A DNA stretch of 64,000 nucleotides, taken from Bog-756 sp052326605. Lineage in GTDB: Bacteria; Actinomycetota; Acidimicrobiia; Acidimicrobiales; RAAP-2. The stretch is taken from assembly GCA_052326605.1 (NCBI GenBank), contig JBKQMB010000008.1:62001-126000 (forward strand), given 5' to 3'. The notes under the pieces are model-generated. The model searched no databases, was not told where the DNA came from, and was given only the letters and a program-made list of their open reading frames with translations. Made by a program: the position numbers and the translations under genes. This document shows, one piece after another, positions 33,667 to 42,613 of this stretch; within the stretch, counting starts at the first letter, position 1; every line of letters starts with the position of its first letter.

Positions 33667-35616
33667 TCAGATGTCGAGGAAGCGCACGTCCTTGGCATTG
33701 GTCTGGATGAACTGCCTGCGGAGTTCAACGTCTTCGCCCATGAGTACCGAGCAGACCTCGTCGGCGATGGCCGCCTGCTCGACGGCGATCTGGAGCAGTG
33801 ACCGCTTCCCCGGGTCCATGGTGGTGTCCCTCAGCTCGCCGAAGTCCATCTCCCCCAGCCCCTTCAGCCGTTGGAAATCGGCCTTGTGGTTGGGGTGCTC
33901 GGCGAGGAAGGCGGCCCTGGCCGCGTCGTCCTTCAGGTACAGCTTCTCCTTGCCCACCAACGTCGAGTACAGGGGGGGCTGGGCCACGTAGACGAAGCCG
34001 CCTTCGACCAGGGGCTTCATCTGGCGGAAGAAGAAGGTCAGGAGCAGGGTGCGGATGTGGGATCCGTCCACGTCGGCGTCGGCCAGGATGATCACCTTGT
34101 GATAGCGGATCTTGGTCACGTCGAAATCCTCGGCCAACCCGGCCCCGATGGCCGAGATGAGCGCCTGGATCTCGGTGTTCTTCAACATCTTGTCGATCCG
34201 CGCCCGCTCGACGTTCAGGATCTTGCCGCGGATGGGCAGGATGGCCTGGGATCGCGGGTTTCGGGCGTCCTTGGCCGAACCTCCGGCCGAGTTGCCCTCG
34301 ACGATGAACAGCTCGCTCTCCCTCGGGTCGCGTGACGAGCAGTCGACGAGCTTCCCGGGCAGCCCGGCGCCGTCGAGCGCTGACTTGCGGCGGGTCAGGT
34401 CGCGGGCCGATCGTGCCGCGACCCTGGCCCTGGCGGCAAGCAGTCCTTTCTGGATGATCTGGTTCGCTTCACGGGGGTTCTCTTCGAACCAGTCGGCGAG
34501 CTTCTCGTTGGTGGAGCGCTCGACCAGCGAGCGCACCGGGACGTTACCGAGCTTCGCCTTGGTCTGGCCCTCGAACTGGGGGTCCTGGAGGCGCACCGAG
34601 ATGATGGCCGTCAGGCCCTCGCGGATGTCCTCGCCCAGGAGGTTGTCGTCCTTCTCCTTGAGGGTGCCCTTGGCCCGGGCGTACTTGTTGGCCACGTTGG
34701 TGAGGGACTTCTTGAAGCCCTCCTCGTGCATCCCGCCGTCGATGGTGGAGATCCCGTTGGCGAAAGAGTGGATGCTCTCGTAGAAGCCGGTGTTCCACTG
34801 GAGGGCGATCTCGACCTCCATTGCCTCCTCCTTCTGCTCGAACGAGCAGACCTTCCGGAAGAGGGCCTCCTTGGAGGCGTTGAGGTGGCGGACGTAGTCC
34901 ACGATGCCGTCTTTGTACTTGAAGGTCTGCGGCGGCTTGGCGTCGGGGCGCTCGTCCACGAAGTGGATCTCGAGGCCCTTGTTGAGGAACGCCATCACCT
35001 GCAATCGCTCGACGACGGTCTGCGCCCGGAACTCGATCTCCTCGAAAATGGAGGCGTCGGGCCAGAAGGAGATGGTCGTCCCCGTTCGGCCGCGAGGCGC
35101 GGGCCCGGTGGCCTCGAGCTTGCCCGTGGGCTTGCCGCCCTTCTCGAACTCCATGACGTGGTGCTTGTCGTCGCGGTCGATCTCCAGCAACAGCCGGCTG
35201 GACAGGGCGTTGACCACCGAGACGCCGACTCCGTGGAGGCCGCCGGATACCTTGTACCCGCCGCCTTCGCCGAACTTCGCCCCCGCGTGGAGGACGGTCA
35301 GGACGACCTCGGCCGCCGACTTCCCCTTGTGCTTGGGCATCGGCCCGGTCGGGATGCCGCGACCGTTGTCACTGACCTTGACCCCGCCATCGGCCAGAAG
35401 GGTGACGTTGATGCGGGTGCAGAACCCGGCCATGGCCTCGTCCACCGAGTTGTCGACGACCTCCCAGACGAGGTGGTGAAGCCCGGTGGGGCCGGTCGAT
35501 CCGATGTACATCCCGGGCCGTTTCCGGACCGGATCCAGACCTTCAAGAACGGTGATGTCGCCGGCGTCGTACGTGGCTTCACCCACGTTCCGCACGTTCT
35601 CGGTTTTCAGCGCCAC
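33667..35616 (-). CDS. gyrB: DNA gyrase subunit B
   Basis: 649 residues, full length for the actinobacterial short form, without the 165-residue insert of E. coli. The GHKL ATPase domain has VVDNSVDEAMAG, SDNGRGIPTG and GLHGVGVSVVNALS; the transducer follows. The TOPRIM domain has EGNSAGGSAKDARN near residue 440 and DADVDGSHI, which bind Mg. The C-terminal RLKGLGEM segment contacts GyrA. It is part of the minus-strand origin operon dnaA-dnaN-recF-DUF721-gyrB-gyrA, with about 170 bp separating it from DUF721. Confidence 0.97.
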   Translation of the reverse strand: MALKTENVRNVGEATYDAGDITVLEGLDPVRKRPGMYIGSTGPTGLHHLVWEVVDNSVDEAMAGFCTRINVTLLADGGVKVSDNGRGIPTGPMPKHKGKSAAEVVLTVLHAGAKFGEGGGYKVSGGLHGVGVSVVNALSSRLLLEIDRDDKHHVMEFEKGGKPTGKLEATGPAPRGRTGTTISFWPDASIFEEIEFRAQTVVERLQVMAFLNKGLEIHFVDERPDAKPPQTFKYKDGIVDYVRHLNASKEALFRKVCSFEQKEEAMEVEIALQWNTGFYESIHSFANGISTIDGGMHEEGFKKSLTNVANKYARAKGTLKEKDDNLLGEDIREGLTAIISVRLQDPQFEGQTKAKLGNVPVRSLVERSTNEKLADWFEENPREANQIIQKGLLAARARVAARSARDLTRRKSALDGAGLPGKLVDCSSRDPRESELFIVEGNSAGGSAKDARNPRSQAILPIRGKILNVERARIDKMLKNTEIQALISAIGAGLAEDFDVTKIRYHKVIILADADVDGSHIRTLLLTFFFRQMKPLVEGGFVYVAQPPLYSTLVGKEKLYLKDDAARAAFLAEHPNHKADFQRLKGLGEMDFGELRDTTMDPGKRSLLQIAVEQAAIADEVCSVLMGEDVELRRQFIQTNAKDVRFLDI

Positions 35617-35787
35617 AGGCGCGCCCTTTCAACATTGTTTGACTGAGCGGGAACCAGCGCACCGAGCCCGCTCCCGATGCGCTTTGCACGCCTTCAGGAC
35701 TGCGGCTTCGGCCCGAGTTCCAATACTTCCAGTGTAGCCCGCTGAGCTTGCTCCCTGGGCCGATCCCCAGGCTCGGCTGGGGCAGAA

Positions 35788-36111
35788 TTATCTGCGGACC
35801 CGGACCTCGAGACGACCCGGTCGCTCAACCCCGGCCTGCTCGGCTACCCGGTCGAGCAGTTCGTCGCCCAGATACCGGACCTGTGTGGCCCACGCAGGGT
35901 GATCGACGCTCACCACCAGGGCTTCTGCGTCCAGGCGTACCGGTTGCACGTGGCCGGCCATGGCCGGCCCGACGATCTCCTCCCACTGGGAGAACAGTCG
36001 TCCGAGACCCCGCGAGTCGCGCATTCCCAGGCGCTGGGATACCGCGTCGAGCGAGGCGTCGAGGGGCCGCGCCCCGTGGTCCCCTCCTCTGGTGGAGTCA
36101 CGACTGCTCAT
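35788..36111 (-). CDS. DUF721 (DciA-like) protein
   Basis: 107 residues. GRLFSQWEEIVGPAMAGHV and ALVVSVDHPAWATQVRYLG are the conserved DUF721 core, a KH-like fold. DciA proteins of this family help load the DnaB replicative helicase in bacteria that lack DnaC or DnaI, and this gene is a fixed member of the actinobacterial recF-gyrB interval. Its ATG overlaps the recF stop (ATGA), so the two are co-translated. No dnaC-like loader is visible in the window and dnaB is present at the right edge, consistent with a loader role (inferred). Confidence 0.88.
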   Translation of the reverse strand: MSSRDSTRGGDHGARPLDASLDAVSQRLGMRDSRGLGRLFSQWEEIVGPAMAGHVQPVRLDAEALVVSVDHPAWATQVRYLGDELLDRVAEQAGVERPGRLEVRVRR

Positions 36112-37208
36112 GGCTCTTCACGGGCGCCGGCCGGCTCCGCCACACCGCCGGCCACCACGACGTAGACCTTGGACACGGCGACCTCCGGGGGAGCCGGCAG
36201 GGCGGTGGTCAACAAGGTCTGGCCTGCGGGCAATCCGGCCAGGAGGGCCCGGGCCCGGAGGGGATCCAGTTCGGAGAAGACGTCGTCGAGCAGCAGTACC
36301 GGTGCCGACCCCAGGCGTTCGGTGGCCAGTTGGTGGGCTGCCAGCCGGAGGGCGAGGGCGAGCGACCGCTGCTCGCCCTGGGAGGCATGGGTGCGGCCGG
36401 GGAGTCCGCGCAGCGAGAGGTCCAGCTCGTCCCGGTGGGGACCCACGAGGGACACCCCGCGGACCACGTCCCGCTCACGCGACTCCACCAGGGCGTCCCC
36501 CAGCCGGCCCACCCACGACCGTCGATAGGCGAGACCCACCGGTGTGCTCTCACCGGCCAGTCGTGCGTAGTGCACTTCGGCGATCGGGGCCAGTTGCGCG
36601 ACCAGGATCTCGCGGGCCTCGACCAACGACGAACCGGCGGCGTCGAGCCGGGCGTCCCACACATCGAGGGTCGCCGCCACCTCCGGACTGAGCTTGCGGC
36701 CCACGTTACGCAGCAGCGCCGACCGCTGCCGGAGGATCTTCTCGACGTCCTCCACCAAGCGGGCCGCCTTGGGATCGACGACGGCGAGGGTCTCGTCCAG
36801 GAACCGACGCCGTTCGGCGGGGCCGGCACGGACCACTCCGATGTCCTCGGGGGAGAACACCGTGGTGCGCAGGGCGTCGTGGAGATCACCCCGGCGGCGG
36901 ACCCCCTGCCGGTTGACCATGGTCCTCGAGCGTCCGGTCGCCGAAAGCTCTGCCTCGATGGTCATGGACCGGATCCCCACGCGGGTCTCCGCCCGCAGGA
37001 TCGACTCCTGGGCACCCTGGCGGATCATCGCCTCACGGGGCGAGCCACGAAACGACTGCAGGGTGGCGAGATAGGCGACAGCCTCGAGCACACTGGTCTT
37101 GCCGGCGCCGTTCAGCCCGGTGATCAGCGTGGTCCCCAGCGGATCCGGCTCGATCGTGGTCTCGGCGATGTTCCGGAAGTCGGAGATGGACAGCGAGATG
37201 AGGTGCAC
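36108..37208 (-). CDS. recF: DNA replication and repair protein RecF
   Basis: 366 residues. Walker A is GLNGAGKTS at residues 31-39. The ABC-type signature appears as ASQGEQRSLALALRLA, and Walker B as PVLLLDDVFSELD. RecF is an SMC-like ATPase that with RecO/RecR loads RecA at gapped DNA. It follows dnaN with a 24-bp gap and overlaps the DUF721 start. Composition and length are normal for the family. Confidence 0.96.
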   Translation of the reverse strand: MHLISLSISDFRNIAETTIEPDPLGTTLITGLNGAGKTSVLEAVAYLATLQSFRGSPREAMIRQGAQESILRAETRVGIRSMTIEAELSATGRSRTMVNRQGVRRRGDLHDALRTTVFSPEDIGVVRAGPAERRRFLDETLAVVDPKAARLVEDVEKILRQRSALLRNVGRKLSPEVAATLDVWDARLDAAGSSLVEAREILVAQLAPIAEVHYARLAGESTPVGLAYRRSWVGRLGDALVESRERDVVRGVSLVGPHRDELDLSLRGLPGRTHASQGEQRSLALALRLAAHQLATERLGSAPVLLLDDVFSELDPLRARALLAGLPAGQTLLTTALPAPPEVAVSKVYVVVAGGVAEPAGAREEP

Positions 37209-37232
37209 GAAGCAGGAGTCGGTGGTGGGGCG

Positions 37233-38399
37233 CTACGAGACCCGGACGGGCATCAACAGGTACCGGAAGTCGGTCAGTTCGGCGGCGCGCACCGTGGCCG
37301 GTTTGGTGGCGTCCACCGTCTCGAGCAGCACTTCGTCGCCCGACACCGCTTCCACCCCGTCGATCAGGTAGGTCGGGTTGAAGGCGATGGTCAGTTCCTC
37401 GCCGTCGAAATCTGCGTCAACGGTCTCGCTGGCGTCACCGACCTCCTGGGAGACCACGGTGAGATCCACCCCTCCCTGGCGCATGGACAGTCGTACGGGG
37501 GTCGTGTTGTCACGGACCAGCAGCCTGACCCGGCGCAGGGCGTCGAGGAGCGAATCCTTTCCCACGTGGAGGCGGTTGGGGTATTCGGTCGGTATCAGCT
37601 GGCGGTAGTCGGGGTAGCTACCGTCGAGCAGGCGTGTGCTCACCTTCACCTCGCCGACGGTGAATGTGACGTCGTGATCGCCGATCGAGAGCCCGATGGT
37701 CGGGACCTCTGCGCCGCCACTCCCGTCTCCGCCCTCGGTTCCGGCTGTGGACGCTGTCTCCTTGGCACCGCTCCCGAGTGCGGAGAGCCGCTGTAGTTCG
37801 GCCAGCGCCCGCGCCGGGACGAGAATCTGGGAGGTGTCGGCGAACGCGTCACTCCCTTCGATGTCGCGCAGGGCCAGGCGGTAGGAGTCGGTGGCCACCA
37901 GGCGGACGCCGCTTCCCTCCGGAGCGATCAGCACGCCGGTGAGTAGAGGTCGGGCGTCGTCGTTGGATGCGGCCCTCACCACCTGGCGCAGGGCGCTGGC
38001 CAGTCCGGCCGCCGGCAGGAAGGTCGCCGGGGGTGGAGGTTCGGGAAGTGAAGGAAAGTCGTCGACCGCGAAGGTGCGCAGGCTGAATCTTGAACGTGCC
38101 GCACCGATCTCCACCTTGTCTCCCTCCGACTCGACGGTGACGGCACCGGGCTCGAGCGAACGCACGATGTCCGCCAACAATTTGGCCGGGGCCACGCACA
38201 CTCCGTCAGTGATACCGATGGCCTCGGTCGCCACGTGGACCGTGAGATCGAGGTCGGTCCCGATCACCGAGAGATGATTCCCCACCGACTCGATTCGCAC
38301 CCCTCCTAGGGCCATGGAAGCCGATGTACGCGAGCTGACGGCGCGGCCGGCCGTGCTCAATACCTCCACCAACGAGTCACGCTCGCATCGAAACTTCAC
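37233..38399 (-). CDS. dnaN: DNA polymerase III beta sliding clamp
   Basis: 388 residues, GTG start with AAGGA upstream. Three clamp domains are visible: N-terminal (KFRCERDSLVEVLSTAGRAV), middle (ATDSYRLALRD), and C-terminal ending YLLMPVRVS, the usual conserved terminus. Between residues about 205 and 230 there is a Gly/Ser/Thr/Glu-rich insertion (GSGAKETASTAGTEGGDGSG), probably a surface loop. It forms the processivity ring for the replicase. It lies just downstream of the candidate origin, on the opposite side from dnaA. Confidence 0.96.
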   Translation of the reverse strand: MKFRCERDSLVEVLSTAGRAVSSRTSASMALGGVRIESVGNHLSVIGTDLDLTVHVATEAIGITDGVCVAPAKLLADIVRSLEPGAVTVESEGDKVEIGAARSRFSLRTFAVDDFPSLPEPPPPATFLPAAGLASALRQVVRAASNDDARPLLTGVLIAPEGSGVRLVATDSYRLALRDIEGSDAFADTSQILVPARALAELQRLSALGSGAKETASTAGTEGGDGSGGAEVPTIGLSIGDHDVTFTVGEVKVSTRLLDGSYPDYRQLIPTEYPNRLHVGKDSLLDALRRVRLLVRDNTTPVRLSMRQGGVDLTVVSQEVGDASETVDADFDGEELTIAFNPTYLIDGVEAVSGDEVLLETVDATKPATVRAAELTDFRYLLMPVRVS

Positions 38400-38725
38400 C
38401 CGGAAGTCCTTTCTCGCTTTATGTCTTAGATACTTAAATTAACTAGTGATAGTAGTAAGCCCTGTGGAATGTGGACGAAGGTCCATTGTCGCAGCGCAGG
38501 GCCATTTTGGATTTCCACGCATCATCCCCGGAATACCGCTCGTGCCGGCACCCAGGTGTTCGTTAGGTGTTCTGTTATGGACAAGTTCACCCATGTTCAC
38601 AGAATTACCCCAGGTTAGGGGGTGGATTTCCACAGATGGTGCACAACCTCCGGATAGAGCACACGTGGGGTGCGGTCGGTAGTGGGGCGTCGGGACCACG
38701 GGGGAATTAGTCACTCGGCCTGCCA
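38400..38725. other. Candidate chromosomal replication origin (dnaA-dnaN interval)
   Basis: 326 bp between dnaA and dnaN. Positions 38418-38457 are strikingly A+T-rich for this genome (TTAGATACTTAAATTAACTA), suitable as an unwinding element. DnaA-box-like 9-mers include TTGTCCATA on the minus strand at 38576-38584 (one mismatch to the actinobacterial TTGTCCACA) and weaker ones such as ATTTCCACA at 38626-38634. The boxes are fewer and more degenerate than in Streptomyces. dnaA-dnaN placement is the standard origin site in actinobacteria. Confidence 0.65.
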
Positions 38726-40150
38726 TTACGATCCGCTCTTGATTCGAACGATGAGATCGGTGACCTGGTTGTAGATCTGGTGCCGCTCCTTCATCAATCC
38801 GCCGATCTTCTCGACGGCGTGCATGACCGTGGAGTGATCGCGTCCACCGAACTCGCGCCCGATGGCCGGATAGCTGAAATCAGTGAGTTCGCGGAAGACG
38901 TACATACTCACCTGGCGTGCGGTGACCAGTGGACGGCGCCGGTTGGGACCACACAACTCCTCGACCGAGAAACCGAAGGTCTCCGACGTCGCATCGAGGA
39001 TGACCTGGGGTGTGATGCGCCGCGGCTGATGGGCCGACACGATGTCGGAGAGCACCTGCTCGGCCAGCTCCCTGCTCATGGGCTGGCCGTTGAGACTGGC
39101 GAAAGCGGTCACCCGGATGAGGGCTCCTTCGAGCTCACGGATGTTGTCCTTGACATGGGTGGCGATGAACTCCAGGACTTCGTCCGGCACAGCGACGCGT
39201 TCGTGCTCGGCCTTGGTCTGGAGGATGGCCAGCCGGGTCTCGAGCTCGGGGGGCTGTACTTCGGTGATCAGGCCGGACAGGAACCGGCTGCGCAGCCTGT
39301 CCTCGAGGGTGGCGATCGACTTGGGTGGCCGGTCCGAGGTGAGGACGATCTGCTTGGAGGCCCCGTACAGGGAATTGAAGGTGTGGAAGAACTCCTCCTG
39401 GAGGGACTCCTTTCGTTCCATGAACTGCACGTCGTCGATCAGTAGCACGTCGCATTCGCGGTACCGGCGCTTGAAGGCGGTGGTGGCATTTGTCCTGATG
39501 GCGTCCACGAATTCGTTCATATAGGTCTCGGTGGTCACGTACCGGACGTGGCGACCGCTGAAGTTCTCGAGGACGTAGTTCCCGATGGCATGGAGCAGGT
39601 GGGTCTTACCCAGGCCGGCGTCCCCGTAGATGAACAGGGGGTTGTAGGACCGTGCCGGAGACTCGGCCACCGATTGCGCGGCGGCGTGGGCGAAACGGTT
39701 GGAGGAGGCGATGACGAAGGTGTCGAAGGTGTAGCGCGGATCGAGCACCGGAGAGTCGAGGCGCCCGGTGCGCCCGCCCGCGGGCGACCCCAAGGACTGG
39801 TCGTGGTGGGAGCTGGTGGGGACCGACTGGGCGGACGCGGCCGAAGGCCCCCGGGGATCTGGCTCGGCTCCCGGAAGGTTGTTCTCGGCCGGTTCGTAGA
39901 TAGGCGCCACCACCTCGAGCTGGACGACGAGGTCGCGACCGGTGGTGCCGTTCACGGTGTCCTGGATGAGCCCGAGGAAGCGGGACTCCACCCGGTCGCG
40001 GATCAGCGTGTTGGGAACACCCAATACGATCTCACCATTTTTGATGGCAAGTGGTGTAATTCCGGACAGATAGGCCTGCCAGATGGCGTCGGACACCTGT
40101 TCGCGCAGGGCCTCCGAGCACGATGTCCACAACTCTTCGGTGTCGTTCAA
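38726..40150 (-). CDS. dnaA: Chromosomal replication initiator DnaA
   Basis: 474 residues from a TTG at 40150, preferred because GCGGAGG lies 5-6 nt before it and the resulting N-terminus (NDTEELWTSCSEALREQVSD) matches the usual DnaA domain I start. A GTG at 40198 lies inside a DnaA box and is unlikely. Domain II is a Pro/Ser-rich linker (about 85-135). The AAA+ domain has GDAGLGKTHLL (176-186) and VLLIDDVQF. The domain IV DNA-binding helix-turn-helix contains GREFGGRDHSTVMHAVEKI. It binds DnaA boxes and unwinds the origin. Boxes in its own leader suggest autoregulation. Confidence 0.95.
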   Translation of the reverse strand: MNDTEELWTSCSEALREQVSDAIWQAYLSGITPLAIKNGEIVLGVPNTLIRDRVESRFLGLIQDTVNGTTGRDLVVQLEVVAPIYEPAENNLPGAEPDPRGPSAASAQSVPTSSHHDQSLGSPAGGRTGRLDSPVLDPRYTFDTFVIASSNRFAHAAAQSVAESPARSYNPLFIYGDAGLGKTHLLHAIGNYVLENFSGRHVRYVTTETYMNEFVDAIRTNATTAFKRRYRECDVLLIDDVQFMERKESLQEEFFHTFNSLYGASKQIVLTSDRPPKSIATLEDRLRSRFLSGLITEVQPPELETRLAILQTKAEHERVAVPDEVLEFIATHVKDNIRELEGALIRVTAFASLNGQPMSRELAEQVLSDIVSAHQPRRITPQVILDATSETFGFSVEELCGPNRRRPLVTARQVSMYVFRELTDFSYPAIGREFGGRDHSTVMHAVEKIGGLMKERHQIYNQVTDLIVRIKSGS

Positions 40151-40504
40151 CTGGACCTCCGCCCTTCTACAGCGCCCTCGGTCCACAGAGATATCCACAA
40201 CTGTGGACGAGTATCGAGTGCGGGGTGCACCCCGGCGAGCCGGGATGGGGTGTTACTGCGTCTGCTGCTGGCTTGTTTCTCGGGCAAACTAGGCGAAGTC
40301 CATGTCCTGGGTCATGACCGGCGCATTGCTTGCGGTGCTCGGAACGGTACACCGTGCCCACGCGGCGCGTCTTCCCGGACTCGACTAGAGCACGGGGACC
40401 AATTGGGCGTAGCATGTGGCGGAATGCCCTGTACGCGGTGATAGGGCCCCCTGCCGAATGGGACGTCAGAGTCCACGGTCCAGGGCGAGGAAGGAAGTGG
40501 ATGT
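40151..40504. other. dnaA-rpmH divergent intergenic region
   Basis: 354 bp containing promoters for dnaA (minus) and the rpmH-rnpA-yidD-yidC operon (plus). The dnaA-proximal 60 bp hold three DnaA-box-like sites listed separately. No protein gene is supported; open frames through it are antisense or read-through artefacts. Confidence 0.6.
40179..40210. promoter_or_regulatory. Cluster of DnaA boxes upstream of dnaA
   Basis: ATATCCACA at 40191-40199 and the complement of TCGTCCACA at 40202-40210 each differ from TT(A/G)TCCACA by one base. CGGTCCACA at 40179-40187 differs by two. They are tightly packed 30-60 bp before the dnaA TTG start and could serve autoregulation or act as a second part of a bipartite origin. 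Confidence 0.65.
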
Positions 40505-40639
40505 ATGAAACGGACGTACCAACCGAACGTGCGCAAGCGCGCAAAGACCCACGGCTTTCGCAAGCGCATGTCGACGAAGGCCGGACGTGCAGTGATCAAG
40601 GCGCGCCGGGCGAAGGGTCGCCAACGCCTGTCGGTGTGA
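40505..40639 (+). CDS. rpmH: 50S ribosomal protein L34
   Basis: 44 residues, beginning MKRTYQPNVRKRAKTHGFRK and ending with the Lys/Arg-rich tail KARRAKGRQRLSV. It is the canonical L34 length and sequence, a small basic protein bound to 23S rRNA. It is the first gene of the plus-strand operon diverging from dnaA. Its final Val-stop (GTGTGA) overlaps the GTG start of rnpA by 4 nt. Confidence 0.97.
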   Translation: MKRTYQPNVRKRAKTHGFRKRMSTKAGRAVIKARRAKGRQRLSV

Positions 40640-41052
40640 GCAGCGGGCCCCCTCCCGTCCGTGCCCCGGATCGTGGTGTCGGGCGGATCCGTTCGCGCCA
40701 CACCTTCGAGGAGCTCCGGCGCTCCGGGGTTCGGGGTCGATCCGGTCCGCTCACCGTGAGCTTCGTGCGACACCCGGAGTGGCCCGGGCCGGAGCTGGCC
40801 TATGCGATCACTCGCCGCGCCGGCAACGCGGTGACGAGGAATCGCCTGCGGCGTAGGTTGCGGGCCATTGTGTCCGAACAGGCACCCACCCTGCCGGCGG
40901 GGGCCTATGTGGTGAGTTCGGGGCCCGGAGGGCCCCTGTTCGATTTCGATGAACTGAAGGTGGCCATGGGCCAAGCACTGGAGAAGGCCACGAGGCACCG
41001 GGCGGCTCACCACCGGGGCGCGCCCGCCGAAATACTGGGGGCCGGTCGGTGA
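40636..41052 (+). CDS. rnpA: Ribonuclease P protein component
   Basis: 138 residues, GTG start overlapping the rpmH stop (GTGA). The RNase P protein core is present: IRSRHTFEELRRSG (N-terminal strand/helix) and the RNR-type motif TRRAGNAVTRNRLRRRLRAI, which binds RNase P RNA and the precursor-tRNA leader. A loosely conserved 15-residue N-terminus and an Ala/His/Arg tail extend the core. It works with the catalytic RNase P RNA, whose gene is not in the window. Confidence 0.94.
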   Translation: MSSGPPPVRAPDRGVGRIRSRHTFEELRRSGVRGRSGPLTVSFVRHPEWPGPELAYAITRRAGNAVTRNRLRRRLRAIVSEQAPTLPAGAYVVSSGPGGPLFDFDELKVAMGQALEKATRHRAAHHRGAPAEILGAGR

Positions 41053-41360
41053 TGTCCGGGGCAACCGACATCAGTCCCGTGGGCGAGCGGTCAGGTGGCA
41101 ACGGAGCCGTGTCGGAGCCGGAAGTCCGGCGCGGGGCGGTAGCCCGACGGCTGATCGCGGTGATCCACGCCTATCAACTCCTCCGGGCCGGCCGGCCCAC
41201 GGGCTGCCGGTTCCTCCCGACTTGCTCGGAGTACGCCATCGACGCCATAGACCGGCATGGCGTCGCCCGTGGCTCAGGGTTCGCGGTGAAGCGGCTGATG
41301 CGGTGCAACCCGTGGGGCGGTCACGGCATCGATCCTGTTCCTGAACGGAGGGCGTCATGA
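41049..41360 (+). CDS. yidD: Membrane protein insertion efficiency factor YidD
   Basis: 103 residues from GTG 41049 (ATG 41052 equally possible). The family core is clear: IHAYQLLRAGRPTGCRFLPT followed by CSEYAIDAIDRHG and KRLMRCNPWGGHGIDPVP, including the three conserved cysteines. The N-terminal 30 residues are unconserved. YidD is a small membrane-associated protein that assists YidC/Sec insertion. It overlaps rnpA upstream and the yidC start downstream (ATGA). Confidence 0.93.
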   Translation: MMSGATDISPVGERSGGNGAVSEPEVRRGAVARRLIAVIHAYQLLRAGRPTGCRFLPTCSEYAIDAIDRHGVARGSGFAVKRLMRCNPWGGHGIDPVPERRAS

Positions 41361-42610
41361 GTTCCCTGGTCCACGGGATCGGAAAGATCTTCCAGCCCCT
41401 GCTGGACCTGGTCGGCGGCATCCTCGCCTTCTTCTACTCGGTCATCCCCAGCTACCCGATCGACGTGGCGTTGCTGACCATCGTGATCATGGCGCTGCTC
41501 ACCCCGCTCACCGTCAAGAGCACGAAGAACATGGCGGCCATGCAGGCCCTCGGGCCCGAGATGAAGAAGTTGCAGCAGAAGTACAAGGGCGCCGAAAACC
41601 GGGCCCAGATGAACGAAGAAATGATGAAGCTCTATAAAGAGCACAATGTCAACCCGGCCTCGGGCTGCCTTCCAATGCTGTTGCAGATGCCGGCGTTCTT
41701 CGTTCTCTACAGCGTTATTAAGGGTCTCACCAACACCATTACCTACCCCCAAGTCACCAAGACGACCGCCGCCGGACTCAAGGTGGTCATCCCCGAGCAC
41801 GTGGTGGCGCACCCTCGGTACATCAGCCCGTCGACCAAGATGTACCACGCAATCGTGGCTGCTCACGGCCGGTTGATCTCCGGCGGCATCGACTTCTCGC
41901 AGAAGCTCCTGTCCCATCACAGCTCGCTCTGGGCGGCCATTCCCTTTCTCCTTCTGGTGCTCGGTTCCGTCGGTCTGCAGTACCTGCAGATGAGCAGGTT
42001 GAATGCTCGAAATCCGCAAGCGGCACAGGCCAATCCTCAGGCGGCCATGATGCAAAAATACATGCCGCTTATATTCGGCCTCATTTACCTAAATGTGGCG
42101 GCAATCCTGAACGTCTATTTCATCGTTTCGAGCTTCATCCGCATCGGCACGCAAGAAGTTCTGTTCCGCAAGGGGATGGTCGCCGGACCGCCCAGCGCCC
42201 CCAAGGCGGGCACACCGCCGTCCGGGACGAAGAAGGGGCCGGTGGCGGATCGGACCGAGAAGGCACTGCCGAAGCCGAAGACGTCGAGCGCATCGGGATC
42301 GGCAAAAACGGGGGCCGGCAATGGCACCGGGCCCTCCTCGGCCGGCCGCGGCCGTAAGCAGCCGACTGCAGATGGCAAGCCGCCGTCAGGGGCGAAGTCT
42401 GCAGAAACGAAGGCGGCAGGCCCGTCGTCTGGTACCAATGGGAAGCCGGGCACGGGTTCGGGAACCGGCGGACGACCTGTGAAGAAGACCTCGGCGACCT
42501 CGGGCAACGGCAGCGGGTCGGACGCAACACCGGAGACGGAGGCGGACGGGTCCACGGGGTCGAAGGAGCACCCGAGGTCCAAAGCGAAGCGAGAGAGAAA
42601 GGCGCGCTAA
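41357..42610 (+). CDS. yidC: Membrane protein insertase YidC/Oxa1
   Basis: 417 residues, ATG overlapping the yidD stop. It is the gram-positive-type Oxa1 core without the large periplasmic domain: a first helix (IGKIFQPLLDLVGGILAFFY), a second with VALLTIVIMALLTPLTVKST, a cytoplasmic hairpin (EMKKLQQKYKGAENRAQMNE), and later helices up to about residue 265. Residues about 280-417 are a low-complexity Gly/Ser/Lys/Pro tail ending in KAKRERKAR, a basic ribosome-binding-type extension that is longer than usual. It inserts membrane proteins co-translationally. Confidence 0.95.
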   Translation: MSSLVHGIGKIFQPLLDLVGGILAFFYSVIPSYPIDVALLTIVIMALLTPLTVKSTKNMAAMQALGPEMKKLQQKYKGAENRAQMNEEMMKLYKEHNVNPASGCLPMLLQMPAFFVLYSVIKGLTNTITYPQVTKTTAAGLKVVIPEHVVAHPRYISPSTKMYHAIVAAHGRLISGGIDFSQKLLSHHSSLWAAIPFLLLVLGSVGLQYLQMSRLNARNPQAAQANPQAAMMQKYMPLIFGLIYLNVAAILNVYFIVSSFIRIGTQEVLFRKGMVAGPPSAPKAGTPPSGTKKGPVADRTEKALPKPKTSSASGSAKTGAGNGTGPSSAGRGRKQPTADGKPPSGAKSAETKAAGPSSGTNGKPGTGSGTGGRPVKKTSATSGNGSGSDATPETEADGSTGSKEHPRSKAKRERKAR

Positions 42611-42613
42611 GAA

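Noticed and set aside
40151..40198. Longer dnaA start at GTG 40198
   Set aside because: That codon lies in a DnaA box and the added residues are unlike DnaA domain I, whereas TTG 40150 has a good ribosome site and the family N-terminus.
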